From Acidovorax sp. GBBC 1281 (GTDB taxonomy: Bacteria > Pseudomonadota > Gammaproteobacteria > Burkholderiales > Burkholderiaceae_C), in NCBI RefSeq assembly GCF_028473645.1, contig NZ_CP097269.1, positions 2,684,001-2,748,000 of the forward strand: a stretch of DNA of 64,000 bases, read 5' to 3'. Numbering within the stretch: position 1 is the first letter of the stretch; every line of letters starts with the position of its first letter. The position numbers and the translations under genes were made by a program. Below, piece after piece: positions 45,550-57,367 of the stretch. Below the pieces are notes generated by a model. It made no database searches, was not told the origin of the DNA, and saw only the letters and a program-made list of their open reading frames with translations.

Positions 45550-46059
45550 ATGCTGTCGACCCCCGCTTCCGCCTCTCCCCGCCATGCCACGGGTGCCGCC
45601 GCCAACGCAGCGGAGTACCTCACCTTCCGTCTGGGGCAGGAGGAATACGGCATCGACATCCTGCGTGTGCAGGAAATCCGCTCGTACGAGCAACCCACCC
45701 GCATGGCCCACGCGCCGGACTTCATCAAGGGCGTGATCGATCTGCGCGGCGTGATCGTCCCCATCGTCGATCTGCGGCTGAAGCTGCGTTGCGCGCAGGC
45801 CGAGTACACCGATTTCACCGTCGTCATCATCCTCAACGTGGGCGGCACGGTGATGGGCGCCGTCGTGGATGCGGTGGCCGACGTGGTTCCCCTGCAGGCC
45901 GAGGCCATCCGGCCCGCGCCGCAGTTCCAGGGCGAGGTGGATTCGGCCTTCGTGACCGGCATTGCCAGCGTCGGCGAGCGCATGCTCATCATGATGGACA
46001 TCGAATCCCTGCTCAGCAGCGCCGAGATGGGGCTGGTGCGCTCGGCTGCCGTGGCGTAG
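45550..46059 (+). CDS. cheW: CheW-like chemotaxis coupling protein
   Basis: A 169-residue CheW-domain protein: YLTFRLGQEEYGIDILRVQE, FIKGVIDLRGVIVPIVDLRL, VVIILNVGGTVMGAVVDAVA and FVTGIASVGERMLIMMDIES. It links chemoreceptors to the CheA kinase. No other chemotaxis gene lies within the window, so it is a stand-alone copy, either accessory to a distant cluster or a scaffold for one receptor type. The start is the ATG at 45550, with AAGGA upstream; an earlier in-frame Met adds a non-conserved leader. Confidence 0.9.
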   Translation: MLSTPASASPRHATGAAANAAEYLTFRLGQEEYGIDILRVQEIRSYEQPTRMAHAPDFIKGVIDLRGVIVPIVDLRLKLRCAQAEYTDFTVVIILNVGGTVMGAVVDAVADVVPLQAEAIRPAPQFQGEVDSAFVTGIASVGERMLIMMDIESLLSSAEMGLVRSAAVA

Positions 46060-46083
46060 CCCGCTGCCAAGGTCAGCAGCGTT

Positions 46084-46130
46084 TGCTATATTTTTTGTAG
46101 CGATATGCCCTAGTGGATATTGCGCTGGAG
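46084..46130 (+). repeat. Interspersed short repeat, copy 1
   Basis: This intergenic copy between cheW and the DUF482 gene reads GCTATATTTTTTGTAGCGATA..., ending GCGCTGGAGG. It matches the layout of the copies at 46546, 55478 and 57318: TGATAGC-like start, central GC-rich stretch, GCGCTGG or CTAG.GC end. Such elements are frequent in Acidovorax-like genomes. Confidence 0.5.
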
Positions 46131-46221
46131 GGGCTTTTGGCTCCTGATCCCGGCGGGCTGTGCCGCCGCCACGGGCTCAGTTCTGGCCGGGGCGGGCGCC
46201 TGCGCTTTCATGCGCTTTGGG

Positions 46222-47529
46222 TCACCGGCCCGTCTTGAACGGGTTGCGCGACTGCAGTTCCTCCAGATACTGCGCCACGCCTTCCCCCTCGCGCTCCAGA
46301 AACCGGTCCACCGCCTCGGCAAAAGCGGGATGGGCGAGCCAGTGGGCGCTCGTGGCCTGCACCGGCAGCAGGGCCCGTGCCATCTTGTGCTCGCCCTGGG
46401 CGCCGCCCTCGAAGCGCTGCACGCCATGCGCGATGCACCATTGCAGCGGCTGGTAGTAGCAGGCCTCGAAATGCAGGCAGTCCACCCGCTCCAGCGCTCC
46501 CCAGTAGCGGCCGAACGCCACCAGTTCCGGGTCTTTTGTGCCTTGTGCCCTAGTATCGCTTGCCCCAACTGCTATCAAACTACTAGCAATGGGGTGGCCG
46601 TCGCGTTCGGCGATGAACAGCACCCAGGCCTCGGGCATGTCGGCGGCCATGCGGGCGAAGAATTCGCGCGTGAGGTAGGGCGGGTTGCCGTGCTCCAGGT
46701 AGGTGCGCTCGTAGCAGCGGTAGAAGAAATCCCAGTCGTCTGTCGTGATGTCGGTGCCCCGCATCCAGCGGAACGCCACGCCCGCGTCGGCTACCCGGCG
46801 CCGCTCCTGCCGGATCTTCTTGCGTTTGTCCTGCGACAGGCTGGCCAGGAAATGGTCGAAGGATTCGAACGGCCGTTCGCCGGCAGGCGAGGGCGCTTCG
46901 CCGCTCGCGTCGGCCATCGGCCCGGGCCCCTCGCTCCCGGACGGGGGCGCCGCGTTCGTCCAATGGAATTGCACCGTGTGCCGCAGCATCAGCCCCGCCG
47001 CCTGCGCGGCCTCGACGTCCTGCGGCGCGGTGAACAGCAGGTGCAGCGACGACAGGCCCGCCTCGTCGCACCACTGCACCAGCGCCCGCACCAGCGCATG
47101 CCGCGCCGCCGCGTCCACGGCCAGCAGCCGCGCGCCGGGCACGGGGGTGAAGGGCACGGCCACGACGGCCTTGGGGTAGTAGTCCATGCCGTGGCGCGCA
47201 TAGGCGCCCGCCCAGCCCTGGTCGAACACGTATTCGCCGTAGGAGTGCGGCTTGGCATACACCGCGCACGCGCCCTGCAGCACCTCCTCCCGCCAGAGCG
47301 TGCAGAACACGGGCGTCCAGCCGGTTTCCGGTACGGCGCTGCCGCTGCTGTGCAGCGCCGCAAGGTAGGCGTGGCGCATGAAGGGAGTGGCGTGGGGCTG
47401 GGCGGCCAGGAGCGCATCCCAGGCATCGGCGTCCACGTCGTCGGGAGACGGATGCAGGCGCAGGACGTAGGCGGTATCGGCGGGTTGGGACAAGGCGGCG
47501 TGCGGTCGTTGGAAGGTGGCCGCCATCAT
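46222..47529 (-). CDS. FemAB/GNAT-like N-acyltransferase (DUF482)
   Basis: A protein of about 435 residues. It has the DUF482 (FemAB-like) pattern: ATPFMRHAYLAALHSSGSAV, WTPVFCTLWREEVLQGACAV, KPHSYGEYVFDQGWAGAYAR, KIRQERRRVADAGVAFRWMR, YGALERVDCLHFEACYYQPL-like sequence (here WGALERVDCLHFEACYYQ) and HKMARALLPVQATSAHWL. The family is predicted to transfer acyl or aminoacyl groups, perhaps to cell-wall or lipid precursors. The start is uncertain: Met at 47529 is used, and 47577 is also open. An interspersed repeat at 46546-46588 adds a loop (about SSLIAVGASDTRAQGTKDPE) to the acyltransferase core without breaking the frame. Confidence 0.8.
   Translation of the reverse strand: MMAATFQRPHAALSQPADTAYVLRLHPSPDDVDADAWDALLAAQPHATPFMRHAYLAALHSSGSAVPETGWTPVFCTLWREEVLQGACAVYAKPHSYGEYVFDQGWAGAYARHGMDYYPKAVVAVPFTPVPGARLLAVDAAARHALVRALVQWCDEAGLSSLHLLFTAPQDVEAAQAAGLMLRHTVQFHWTNAAPPSGSEGPGPMADASGEAPSPAGERPFESFDHFLASLSQDKRKKIRQERRRVADAGVAFRWMRGTDITTDDWDFFYRCYERTYLEHGNPPYLTREFFARMAADMPEAWVLFIAERDGHPIASSLIAVGASDTRAQGTKDPELVAFGRYWGALERVDCLHFEACYYQPLQWCIAHGVQRFEGGAQGEHKMARALLPVQATSAHWLAHPAFAEAVDRFLEREGEGVAQYLEELQSRNPFKTGR
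46546..46588 (-). repeat. Interspersed short repeat, copy 2, inside the DUF482 gene
   Basis: On the minus strand it reads TGCTAGTAGTTTGATAGCAG..., ending GCGATACTAGGGCA, the same layout as the intergenic copies. It lies wholly within coding sequence and is translated as about 15 residues between SSLIAV and VAFGRYWG. Confidence 0.5.
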
Positions 47530-47776
47530 GGCCCAAACCGGGCTGCGCCGCCGCGGGGCGGGTATGGCCATCCACACCGGCCCGGGTGCCTAAAAAGAGG
47601 GCACGGAGACATTCCTTCAGCCCTGATAAGGACTTAGGCTCGCCTTACAGGGCAAGCCACGACTTATCCACAGAGTTTTCCAGTGCCCGCGGGGATAACG
47701 CAGGGCCTTGTGGCACGAGGTGCTGCCGTGCGTGACACGGGTGACATAATCGTCCGAGTCCTTTTTCCATCCCCGT

Positions 47777-49830
<2,054 letters not shown>

Positions 49831-49900
49831 TGGTCGATGCCGCGCCTGGGTGGCAGCGCGGTCGTTGCCGGTAGGCCCGGCGAGATTCACCCCCGGCGCA

Positions 49901-50497
49901 TCAGATCACCGTCCGCAGTGGAACCGGCTGCGCGGCCTGCGTGCCGGCGGCCTCGACCAAGGACTGCAGGAGGCTTTCGCGGTCGGAGGAGGCCGTCATT
50001 AGCCCCATCTGCCAGTCGCTCATGAGCCCGCTGGCCACGCTGGTCTGCAGAAACGCCATCAGACCGTCGTAGTAGCCATCCACATTCAGCAGGCCGATGG
50101 GCTTGTCGTGGTAGCCGAGCTGGCGCCACGTCCACACCTCGAACAACTCTTCGAACGTTCCGATGCCGCCTGGAAGGGCCAAGAACGCGTTGCAGCGCTC
50201 GGCCATCATGGCCTTGCGCTCGTGCATCGTCTCGACGATGTGCAGTTCATCGCAATCCCGGTTGGCCAGTTCCTTGTCCACGAGCGCCCGGGGAATCACG
50301 CCCAGCACGCGACCACCCGCGCGCCGTGTGGCCTCGGCCACCGTACCCATCAGGCCGCTGCGACCGCCGCCGTAGACCAGTTGGCCGCCATGGCGGCCGA
50401 TCCATTCGCCGACGGCGATGGCCGATTCGGTGAACAACGGGTTCTCGCCCGGGCGCGAACCCAGATAGACGCACAGGGAAAAAGATGGCTCAGCCAT
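49901..50497 (-). CDS. LOG-family (TIGR00730) nucleotide 5'-monophosphate phosphoribohydrolase
   Basis: A 198-residue Rossmann-fold protein with LCVYLGSRPGENPLF, GGQLVYGGGRSGLMGTVAEA, MHERKAMMAERCNAFLALPG and the PGGIGTFEELFEVWT motif. LOG proteins release ribose 5-phosphate from (cytokinin) nucleotides; many bacterial members are cytokinin-activating or general nucleotide hydrolases. The start is the ATG at 50497, overlapping the dgkA stop by 8 bp, so it ends the sigma factor operon. Confidence 0.9.
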   Translation of the reverse strand: MAEPSFSLCVYLGSRPGENPLFTESAIAVGEWIGRHGGQLVYGGGRSGLMGTVAEATRRAGGRVLGVIPRALVDKELANRDCDELHIVETMHERKAMMAERCNAFLALPGGIGTFEELFEVWTWRQLGYHDKPIGLLNVDGYYDGLMAFLQTSVASGLMSDWQMGLMTASSDRESLLQSLVEAAGTQAAQPVPLRTVI

Positions 50498-50885
50498 GGA
50501 AAAACCTCTGAAACAGGGCTGCAGCCCAGACGCCTGAGCACAGCAACACACTCAACAAGACGGCAGCGCTGCCCATGTCCTTGGCGCGCTTGGACAAATC
50601 GTGCAGCTCGGGACCGATGCGATCGATGGCGGATTCGATGCCGGAGTTGAGCAGTTCGGTGATCAGCACCAGAACCACCGTGCCGGCGAGCGCTGCGACC
50701 TCCAACCAGCCACGGCCCAGCCAGAATGCTGCGGGCAGCAGCACGAAGGCCATGCATGCCTCCAGCCGAAAAGCCTTCTCGCCCCAGCCGGACTGAAGGC
50801 CCTGCAGCGAATACTTTCCGGCATGCCACAGGCGGTGCAGGCCGGTGCGGGCTTTGTGGGGGTGGGGTGTGAAGGGGGCAGACAT
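50490..50885 (-). CDS. dgkA: Diacylglycerol kinase
   Basis: A 131-residue membrane enzyme with three predicted transmembrane helices and the DgkA signature GLQSGWGEKAFRLEACMAF and ELLNSGIESAIDRIGPELHD. It phosphorylates diacylglycerol released during periplasmic glucan and lipid turnover. The start is the ATG at 50885; in-frame sequence further upstream overlaps the RDD gene and is not DgkA-like. It lies 62 bp after the RDD stop. Confidence 0.93.
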   Translation of the reverse strand: MSAPFTPHPHKARTGLHRLWHAGKYSLQGLQSGWGEKAFRLEACMAFVLLPAAFWLGRGWLEVAALAGTVVLVLITELLNSGIESAIDRIGPELHDLSKRAKDMGSAAVLLSVLLCSGVWAAALFQRFFHG

Positions 50886-50947
50886 AGGCCAGGCATTTTC
50901 GCCGGCCTGTGTGGCAGTTATCGCATCCGGCGAAAGAAGTTGTCGGC

Positions 50948-51493
50948 TTACTTTTTGGCGTGTTCGAAATGCACGAGCCGCGTGCCGGCCCAGATGTCGT
51001 GCCAGAACTGCCGCTCCGGCTGAAAGCGGCTCAACAACGCCCAGACCGCCACCCATCCCAGCAGAATCACCGCCGACTCGCCACCGGACAGCTGGAATGG
51101 CGCCATGGCCGCCAGCGGCGGCAAAAACCACAGCCAGCTCAGCGCGTAACGCGCGAGGGCCCGGGTCTGCGTGATGGGCCGTCCCAGCCGGTCCACCACC
51201 CGGATGTGCCAGGTCTTCATGGCCAGCGTCTGTCCTCTGGCCCAGAACCAAACGAAATAGATGCCGAAGACAACGAAAAGAAATCCCTGGAGCGCATGGC
51301 GGTTGTCCAGCGCATTGCGTGTCTGGCTGAGCGTGCCGAAAAGATAGCCGGCAATGAACACCACCCCGAACATCAGCATGCCCTCGTAGAGCCAGCAAGC
51401 CATGCGACGGCGCAGCGAAGGGGTCGTGCCGTTCATCGCGGCGCTGGAAACGTCATGGCTGGCCATGGTGCTCTGAGACGGAGAAGCAGACAT
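50948..51493 (-). CDS. RDD-family membrane protein
   Basis: A 181-residue inner-membrane protein. RRRMACWLYEGMLMFGVVFI and GIYFVWFWARGQTLAMKTWH are the RDD landmarks, with KTWHIRVVDRLGRPIT after helix 2 and a final pair of helices. The function of RDD proteins is mostly unknown, with some acting as Na+/H+ or osmoprotectant transporters. It begins 7 bp after the DUF3106 stop, so translation is probably coupled. Confidence 0.9.
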   Translation of the reverse strand: MSASPSQSTMASHDVSSAAMNGTTPSLRRRMACWLYEGMLMFGVVFIAGYLFGTLSQTRNALDNRHALQGFLFVVFGIYFVWFWARGQTLAMKTWHIRVVDRLGRPITQTRALARYALSWLWFLPPLAAMAPFQLSGGESAVILLGWVAVWALLSRFQPERQFWHDIWAGTRLVHFEHAKK

Positions 51494-51500
51494 GGCGGTA

Positions 51501-52355
51501 TCACTGAGGCGGGTGAAGCGGGGTGTTGTCCTGGGGCGGGGTGGCAGGGGGGGCTGCCTCGGCGGCCACCGGCTCTGCGCCGCTCAGCGGCGCCAGGGGC
51601 GACGGAACAGCGATCGGCACCGAAACTGGGGCCGTTTCCACTGGGGGCGCCACACTGGCTGCGGGGACGGACACCGGCAATGCCTGGGTCGGATGGAACT
51701 CTCTCACCGGTGGAATCTTGGGGGGATTGGGCCGGTTCGCATTCGCCACCGCGGCGGCAGGAACGCGGGCCAGCTTGCGAGGGGCCACGGGCCGGATCGC
51801 CGTGGCCGCGCCGGTGGGCCGAGGGGCCGCACGGGCCGCCAGTTGCTTTTTTTCCTCGGTAGGAAGGGCTTGGTACGCCTCCCACTGGGCCCACTTGTCA
51901 TCCACGGCCAGTTTCTTGGTGGCAGCGTAGTTCAACCGGGCCTGACTGCGCTGCTGAAGGCTGAGGTTGGCCCAGTCGGTCATGCGCCCCAGCATCTTTT
52001 CGCGCTCTTGCGGCGACAAGGTGGGAAAGCTCGCCGACAGCGTGATCCAGCGTCGTTTTTGCGCTTCGCTGAGCAGGTTCCAGCGGGAAGCGAGGGGGGC
52101 GAGCGCTTCCTTTTGCGCGGCCGTCAACGATTGCCATGCAGGCCCCGAGCCCGCGCTGTCAGGGTCCTGAACCCGAAGCTCCGGCCCGCGGGCTGTGTGT
52201 TTGCTGGCCAGCGCCTCGGCCGGCATGGGCGCCACCGGTGCCATCCCCACCTGTGTCCAGGCTTGCCAGCCGCCCGCGACGAGCGCGCCCAGCAAGACAA
52301 AAGCCAGCACGGCGGCTGGCATCAGGCGGGGGGCATCCAAAGGGCTGGTGGGCAT
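51501..52355 (-). CDS. DUF3106 protein with N-terminal membrane anchor
   Basis: A 284-residue protein. One transmembrane helix (about residues 13-30: AAVLAFVLLGALVAGGW) is followed by the DUF3106 region (about 65-145: WQSLTAAQKEALAPLASRWN, RRWITLSASFPTLSPQEREK, RMTDWANLSLQQRSQARLNY). The C-terminal half is Pro/Ala-rich low-complexity sequence. The protein is thus predicted to lie mostly in the periplasm. The Start ATG at 52355 is 16 bp after the DUF3619 stop. The trio sigma factor/DUF3619/DUF3106 is a recurrent betaproteobacterial unit, and this protein may be part of the sigma factor's envelope-sensing circuit. Confidence 0.85.
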   Translation of the reverse strand: MPTSPLDAPRLMPAAVLAFVLLGALVAGGWQAWTQVGMAPVAPMPAEALASKHTARGPELRVQDPDSAGSGPAWQSLTAAQKEALAPLASRWNLLSEAQKRRWITLSASFPTLSPQEREKMLGRMTDWANLSLQQRSQARLNYAATKKLAVDDKWAQWEAYQALPTEEKKQLAARAAPRPTGAATAIRPVAPRKLARVPAAAVANANRPNPPKIPPVREFHPTQALPVSVPAASVAPPVETAPVSVPIAVPSPLAPLSGAEPVAAEAAPPATPPQDNTPLHPPQ

Positions 52356-52371
52356 GCAATCTGCAATAAGG

Positions 52372-52818
52372 TCAGTGGGTTGGGTTGGCGGACGTCTTGA
52401 GGAATTGAAGGAATCCCGGATCGGCATAAGCGGATGGCGGAAGATCGTCCGTGAGCAAGGCGGCGTCCACCTCTGCCACTTCGTTCACCCCTTTTTCATC
52501 CTGCGAGACATTGATGACGACCAGCCCGACGAGCAAAGCGGTGATCGGAACGGCCGACACCAGTGCGCGCCACCAGCTGCCGCCCTCGCCACCCCAGCCC
52601 AGCACCGCGCTGTTACCGGACGCCAACACGGCGGGAGCCGTCTGTCGCACCGGAGCCACCACCTTGCGTTTCGCCAGGGCCTGCACCCGTGCAGCACGTA
52701 GCCGTTCAGAAATATCGTAGGGAAGCTCGGCCGTGCCATCGGAGAGACGCGCCGTCACGCGGCGTGCAAAACGCTCTGCGGCAATCTCCGCAGGATGGGG
52801 TGAGGACTGGTAATTCAT
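52372..52818 (-). CDS. DUF3619 membrane protein, possible anti-sigma factor
   Basis: A 148-residue protein. A cytoplasmic N-terminal part (about residues 1-83: AERFARRVTARLSDGTAELP, ISERLRAARVQALAKRK) precedes one transmembrane helix (ALVSAVPITALLVGLVVINV) and a short periplasmic tail. This topology, together with a 4-bp overlap with the sigma factor gene (52815-52818), is what one expects of an anti-sigma factor. The family has no proven function, so that role is inference. Confidence 0.85.
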   Translation of the reverse strand: MNYQSSPHPAEIAAERFARRVTARLSDGTAELPYDISERLRAARVQALAKRKVVAPVRQTAPAVLASGNSAVLGWGGEGGSWWRALVSAVPITALLVGLVVINVSQDEKGVNEVAEVDAALLTDDLPPSAYADPGFLQFLKTSANPTH

Positions 52819-53429
52819 AGTTCGATTCCTTTCGCCTTCAGTGCTTTGCTGAGGGTCTGGACGGCACGAAAACAGTGCGTTTTGACGCTGCCCTCCGAAC
52901 AGCCCATAGCAGCCGCCGTTTCTGCAACGTCCATCTCTTCCCAGTAACGCATCAAAAACGCCTCCCGTTGACGGGCCGGCAACTCTTGAATTTCCGCTTC
53001 GATGTCATGAAAAACCTGGGCACGCCTGACCAGATCTTCCGCGCTTTGGGCTGTCTCGCCTCCTTCGGGACCCGAATAGGCTTCCAACAGATCGAAATCT
53101 GCACCGTCTTCTCCCGGGCCTTCGAAGTCGCTCATGCTGGAAAACAACGCATTGCGTGTCTTCTGGCGCCGAAACCAGTCCAGCGTGCAGTTGGACAGAA
53201 TGCGCTGAAAGAGCATGGGCAACTCGGCCACCGGCTTGTCACCATAGTGCTCGGCCAGTTTGAGCATGCTGTCCTGAACGATGTCCAGTGCCGACTCCTC
53301 ATTGCGTACGTGATAGAGCGAGCGCTTGTAGGCCCGCTTTTCTACGCTTTTGAGGAAGTTGGAGAGTTCTTGTTCGGTAGCCAAGACAAAGGTGCCCGCT
53401 GATCGGGGCTTGGGGTTCGTTGGCGACAA
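52815..53429 (-). CDS. ECF-type RNA polymerase sigma factor
   Basis: A 204-residue sigma-70 family factor. Region 2 (about residues 20-95: KSVEKRAYKRSLYHVRNEES, ALDIVQDSMLKLAEHYGDKP, ILSNCTLDWFRRQKTRNALF) is followed by an acidic linker and region 4 (about 140-195: IQELPARQREAFLMRYWEEM, VAETAAAMGCSEGSVKTHCF). It heads a run of six same-strand genes (DUF3619, DUF3106, RDD, dgkA, LOG) and is divergent from ilvI. The likely stimulus is envelope-related given the partners, which is inference. Confidence 0.92.
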   Translation of the reverse strand: MSPTNPKPRSAGTFVLATEQELSNFLKSVEKRAYKRSLYHVRNEESALDIVQDSMLKLAEHYGDKPVAELPMLFQRILSNCTLDWFRRQKTRNALFSSMSDFEGPGEDGADFDLLEAYSGPEGGETAQSAEDLVRRAQVFHDIEAEIQELPARQREAFLMRYWEEMDVAETAAAMGCSEGSVKTHCFRAVQTLSKALKAKGIEL

Positions 53430-53669
53430 AGGCCAGCGCGTGGATTGCCTAGTTTATCGCATCGACTTCAAGTCTTTTGGGCCTGCCGTGCCCAGAATCC
53501 ATGTTGCAGTGCCATAATCCGGCCTGCAATTCAAAAGGCAAACGGGTTTCGGTCCGGCGCAGCAATCATCTCGCCCATGTCCGAAGCCTCAAGTTCCAAG
53601 TCGGCTCCACAAGAGTCCGCACGAGGGGCACCCAAGGTTTTTCGTTAGAGAAATTCGCAAAGGTTGATC

Positions 53670-55457
53670 ATGGAAATCTCCAAGGCCGAAATCACTTCGG
53701 CGGCCGCTGCCACGCAGGGCGCTTCGCATTCCCCTTCCCAGGACCTCATGGGGTCCGAAATCCTCATCAAGTCTTTGCAGGCCGAAGGCGTGCAATTCAT
53801 CTGGGGCTATCCGGGCGGCGCGGTTCTCTACATCTACGACGCGCTCTACAAGCAAGAGACCATTCAGCACGTGCTCGTGCGCCACGAGCAGGCCGCAGTG
53901 CATGCTGCCGACGGCTACGCCCGTGCCACTGGTGAAGTGGGGGTCGCCCTCGTCACCTCCGGCCCCGGATTGACCAATGCAGTGACCGGAATCGCCACTG
54001 CCTACATGGATTCCATTCCCATGGTCATCATCTCCGGACAGGTGCCTACGGCCGCGATCGGGCTGGACGCCTTCCAGGAGTGCGATACCGTGGGCATCAC
54101 GCGCCCCATTGTGAAGCACAATTTCCTCGTCAAGGATGCCCGCGATCTGGCCATGACGATGAAAAAGGCCTTCCACATCGCCCGCACCGGCCGGCCTGGT
54201 CCGGTGGTGGTCGATATCCCAAAAGACGTCTCCTTCAAGAAGGTGGCCTACAACGGGTATCCGCAGAGCGTCGAAATGCGCTCCTACAACCCTGTTCGCA
54301 AAGGCCATGGCGGCCAGATCCGCAAGGCGCTGCAGTTGCTGCTGACCGCCAAGCGGCCATACATCTATACGGGTGGTGGCGTTTTGCTGGGCAATGCCAC
54401 GCAAGAGTTGCGCACGCTGGTGGACATGCTGGGTTATCCGGTGACCAATACCCTGATGGGATTGGGCGCCTACCCGGCGAGCGATCGCAAGTTCCTCGGC
54501 ATGCTGGGCATGCATGGCACGATCGAAGCCAACAACGCCATGCAGAACTGCGACGTGCTGCTGGCAGTTGGCGCACGGTTCGATGACCGCGTCATCGGCA
54601 ACGTGAAGCACTTCGCGCAGAACGACCGCAAGATCATCCATATCGACATCGATCCGTCGAGCATCTCCAAGCGCGTCAAGGTCGATATTCCCATCGTTGG
54701 CGACGTCAAGGATGTGCTGACGGAGCTGATCACCATGGTCAGCGAATCGAGCACGCGGGCCGATGCCGGTGCCTTGGCTGCCTGGTGGGACACGATCGAA
54801 GGCTGGCGCAAGCGTGAATGCCTCAAATACGATCGCAGCAACAACGATGTGATCAAGCCGCAATACGTGGTCGAAACCCTTTGGAACATGACCAAGGACG
54901 CCAACACCTATGTGACCTCCGACGTGGGGCAGCATCAGATGTGGGCGGCTCAGTACTATCGATTCGATGAGCCGCGCCGCTGGATCAACTCCGGGGGGCT
55001 TGGCACGATGGGCGTGGGTATTCCTTACGCCATGGGCATCAAGCTGGCCAAACCGGACGCCGAAGTTTTCTGCATCACGGGCGAAGGCTCGGTGCAGATG
55101 AACATTCAGGAGTTGTCCACCTGCCTGCAATACAACACGCCCATCAAGATCTGCGCGTTGAACAACCGTTACCTGGGCATGGTGCGGCAATGGCAGGAAA
55201 TCGAATATTCCGGCCGGTACAGCCACAGCTACATGGATGCGTTGCCCAACTTCGTGAAGCTGGCAGAGGCCTATGGCCACGTGGGTCTGTTGATCGAACG
55301 GCCGCAAGACGTGGAGCCCGCGTTGCGTGAGGCACGCAGGCTCAAGGAGCGCACGGTTTTCATGGACTTCCGCACTGATCCGACGGAGAACGTTTTCCCA
55401 ATGGTTCAGTCCGGCAAAGGCATTACCGAAATGCTTTTGGGATCGGAAGATCTTTAA
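53670..55457 (+). CDS. ilvI: Acetolactate synthase large (catalytic) subunit
   Basis: A 595-residue thiamine-diphosphate enzyme: FIWGYPGGAVLYIYDALYKQ, VRHEQAAVHAADGYARATGE with the activating Glu, RTGRPGPVVVDIPKDV, ARFDDRVIGNVKHFA in the FAD-binding domain, and ITGEGSVQMNIQELSTCLQY for TPP/Mg binding. It condenses two pyruvates, or pyruvate with 2-oxobutyrate, in branched-chain amino-acid synthesis. The ATG at 53670 has AAAGG upstream. It is followed by ilvH and ilvC. A 23-codon reading frame (53577-53648) precedes it but is not rich in Ile, Leu or Val. Confidence 0.96.
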   Translation: MEISKAEITSAAAATQGASHSPSQDLMGSEILIKSLQAEGVQFIWGYPGGAVLYIYDALYKQETIQHVLVRHEQAAVHAADGYARATGEVGVALVTSGPGLTNAVTGIATAYMDSIPMVIISGQVPTAAIGLDAFQECDTVGITRPIVKHNFLVKDARDLAMTMKKAFHIARTGRPGPVVVDIPKDVSFKKVAYNGYPQSVEMRSYNPVRKGHGGQIRKALQLLLTAKRPYIYTGGGVLLGNATQELRTLVDMLGYPVTNTLMGLGAYPASDRKFLGMLGMHGTIEANNAMQNCDVLLAVGARFDDRVIGNVKHFAQNDRKIIHIDIDPSSISKRVKVDIPIVGDVKDVLTELITMVSESSTRADAGALAAWWDTIEGWRKRECLKYDRSNNDVIKPQYVVETLWNMTKDANTYVTSDVGQHQMWAAQYYRFDEPRRWINSGGLGTMGVGIPYAMGIKLAKPDAEVFCITGEGSVQMNIQELSTCLQYNTPIKICALNNRYLGMVRQWQEIEYSGRYSHSYMDALPNFVKLAEAYGHVGLLIERPQDVEPALREARRLKERTVFMDFRTDPTENVFPMVQSGKGITEMLLGSEDL

Positions 55458-55477
55458 ATCCAATCGCTTGCCAGCGC

Positions 55478-55515
55478 TTTGCCATAAAGCGTTTCCAGCT
55501 ATTCTTTGAATAGCA
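55478..55515 (-). repeat. Interspersed short repeat, copy 3
   Basis: Between ilvI and ilvH. On the minus strand it reads GAATAGCTGGAAACGCTTTA..., ending AAGCGCTGGCAAGCG, the layout of the other copies. It fills most of the 142-bp gap and may form a hairpin in the ilvIH mRNA. Confidence 0.45.
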
Positions 55516-55599
55516 ATTTCTCCAACGACGAATCTATTGCCTGCCGAACCTGGCGCTTACCGGCGCCAGGGGAGGGCAGCGAAAAGAGGAATCCGTACC

Positions 55600-56091
55600 A
55601 TGAAGCACATCATTGCCGTCCTGCTGGAAAACGAACCCGGCGCGCTGTCCCGCGTCGTCGGCCTGTTTTCCGCACGGGGCTACAACATCGAATCGCTGAC
55701 CGTGGCTCCCACGGAGGACGCGTCGCTTTCGCGCATGACGATCCAGACCACGGGGTCCGATGACGTGATCGAGCAAATCACCAAGCATCTGAATCGCCTC
55801 ATCGAAGTCGTGAAGGTGGTCGACCTGACCGAGGGCGCCTACACCGAGCGGGAGCTCATGATGGTGAAGGTGCGTGCCGTCGGCAAGGAGCGCGAAGAGA
55901 TGAAACGCATGGCGGACATCTTCCGCGGCCGAATCATCGACGTCACCGAGAAGAGCTACACCGTCGAACTGACGGGAGACCAGTCCAAGAACGATGCGTT
56001 TTTGCAAGCCATCGACCGCACCGCCATCCTGGAAACCGTGCGAACCGGCGCCAGCGGCATTGGCCGCGGTGAACGCATTCTGCGTGTCTGA
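55600..56091 (+). CDS. ilvH: Acetolactate synthase small (regulatory) subunit
   Basis: A 163-residue regulatory subunit with an N-terminal ACT domain (HIIAVLLENEPGALSRVVGL, RGYNIESLTVAPTEDASLSR) and the C-terminal ALS small-subunit domain (RELMMVKVRAVGKEREEMKR, ELTGDQSKNDAFLQAIDR). It raises activity and confers valine feedback inhibition. The ATG at 55600 was preferred over an upstream Met because the ACT domain begins there directly. Confidence 0.96.
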   Translation: MKHIIAVLLENEPGALSRVVGLFSARGYNIESLTVAPTEDASLSRMTIQTTGSDDVIEQITKHLNRLIEVVKVVDLTEGAYTERELMMVKVRAVGKEREEMKRMADIFRGRIIDVTEKSYTVELTGDQSKNDAFLQAIDRTAILETVRTGASGIGRGERILRV

Positions 56092-57171
<1,080 letters not shown>

Positions 57172-57220
57172 TCGCCGCCGCGTGCCTGCGGTCTCGGCCG
57201 TGGGCACCAAAATTGCAGAG

Positions 57221-57243
57221 AGGCCACTTCGGTGGCCTTTTTC
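57221..57243 (+). terminator. Rho-independent terminator after ilvC
   Basis: A 7-bp GC-rich stem (AGGCCAC/GTGGCCT) with a TTCG tetraloop followed by a T-run; 50 bp after the ilvC stop. Confidence 0.88.
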
Positions 57244-57317
57244 TTTGGCTTCTCGTGGTGCGTGCAGGCACTACACTCCGCTGTCCGCCGATCGCAGGGA
57301 TCCGGCAGAGGTACTCT

Positions 57318-57362
57318 AATTTTGATAGCTGTTTGCGCTGAAGGCGCGGGCGCTGGAGGTTC
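57318..57362 (+). repeat. Interspersed short repeat, copy 4, next to pssA
   Basis: It reads TTTTGATAGCTGTTTGCGCT..., ending GGGCGCTGGAGGTTC, the most canonical copy in the window. Its terminal GGAGG lies about 9 bp before the pssA ATG and serves as the ribosome-binding site. Confidence 0.55.
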
Positions 57363-57367
57363 ATTTG

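Noticed and set aside
47664..47672. Perfect DnaA box TTATCCACA upstream of nadE
   Set aside because: A single 9-mer is expected by chance about once in two windows of this size; no cluster, AT-rich unwinding region or dnaA/dnaN genes.
53577..53648. 23-codon frame before ilvI as a branched-chain amino-acid attenuator leader
   Set aside because: It is rich in Ser and Ala, with no Ile or Leu and one Val, and no terminator hairpin lies between it and ilvI.
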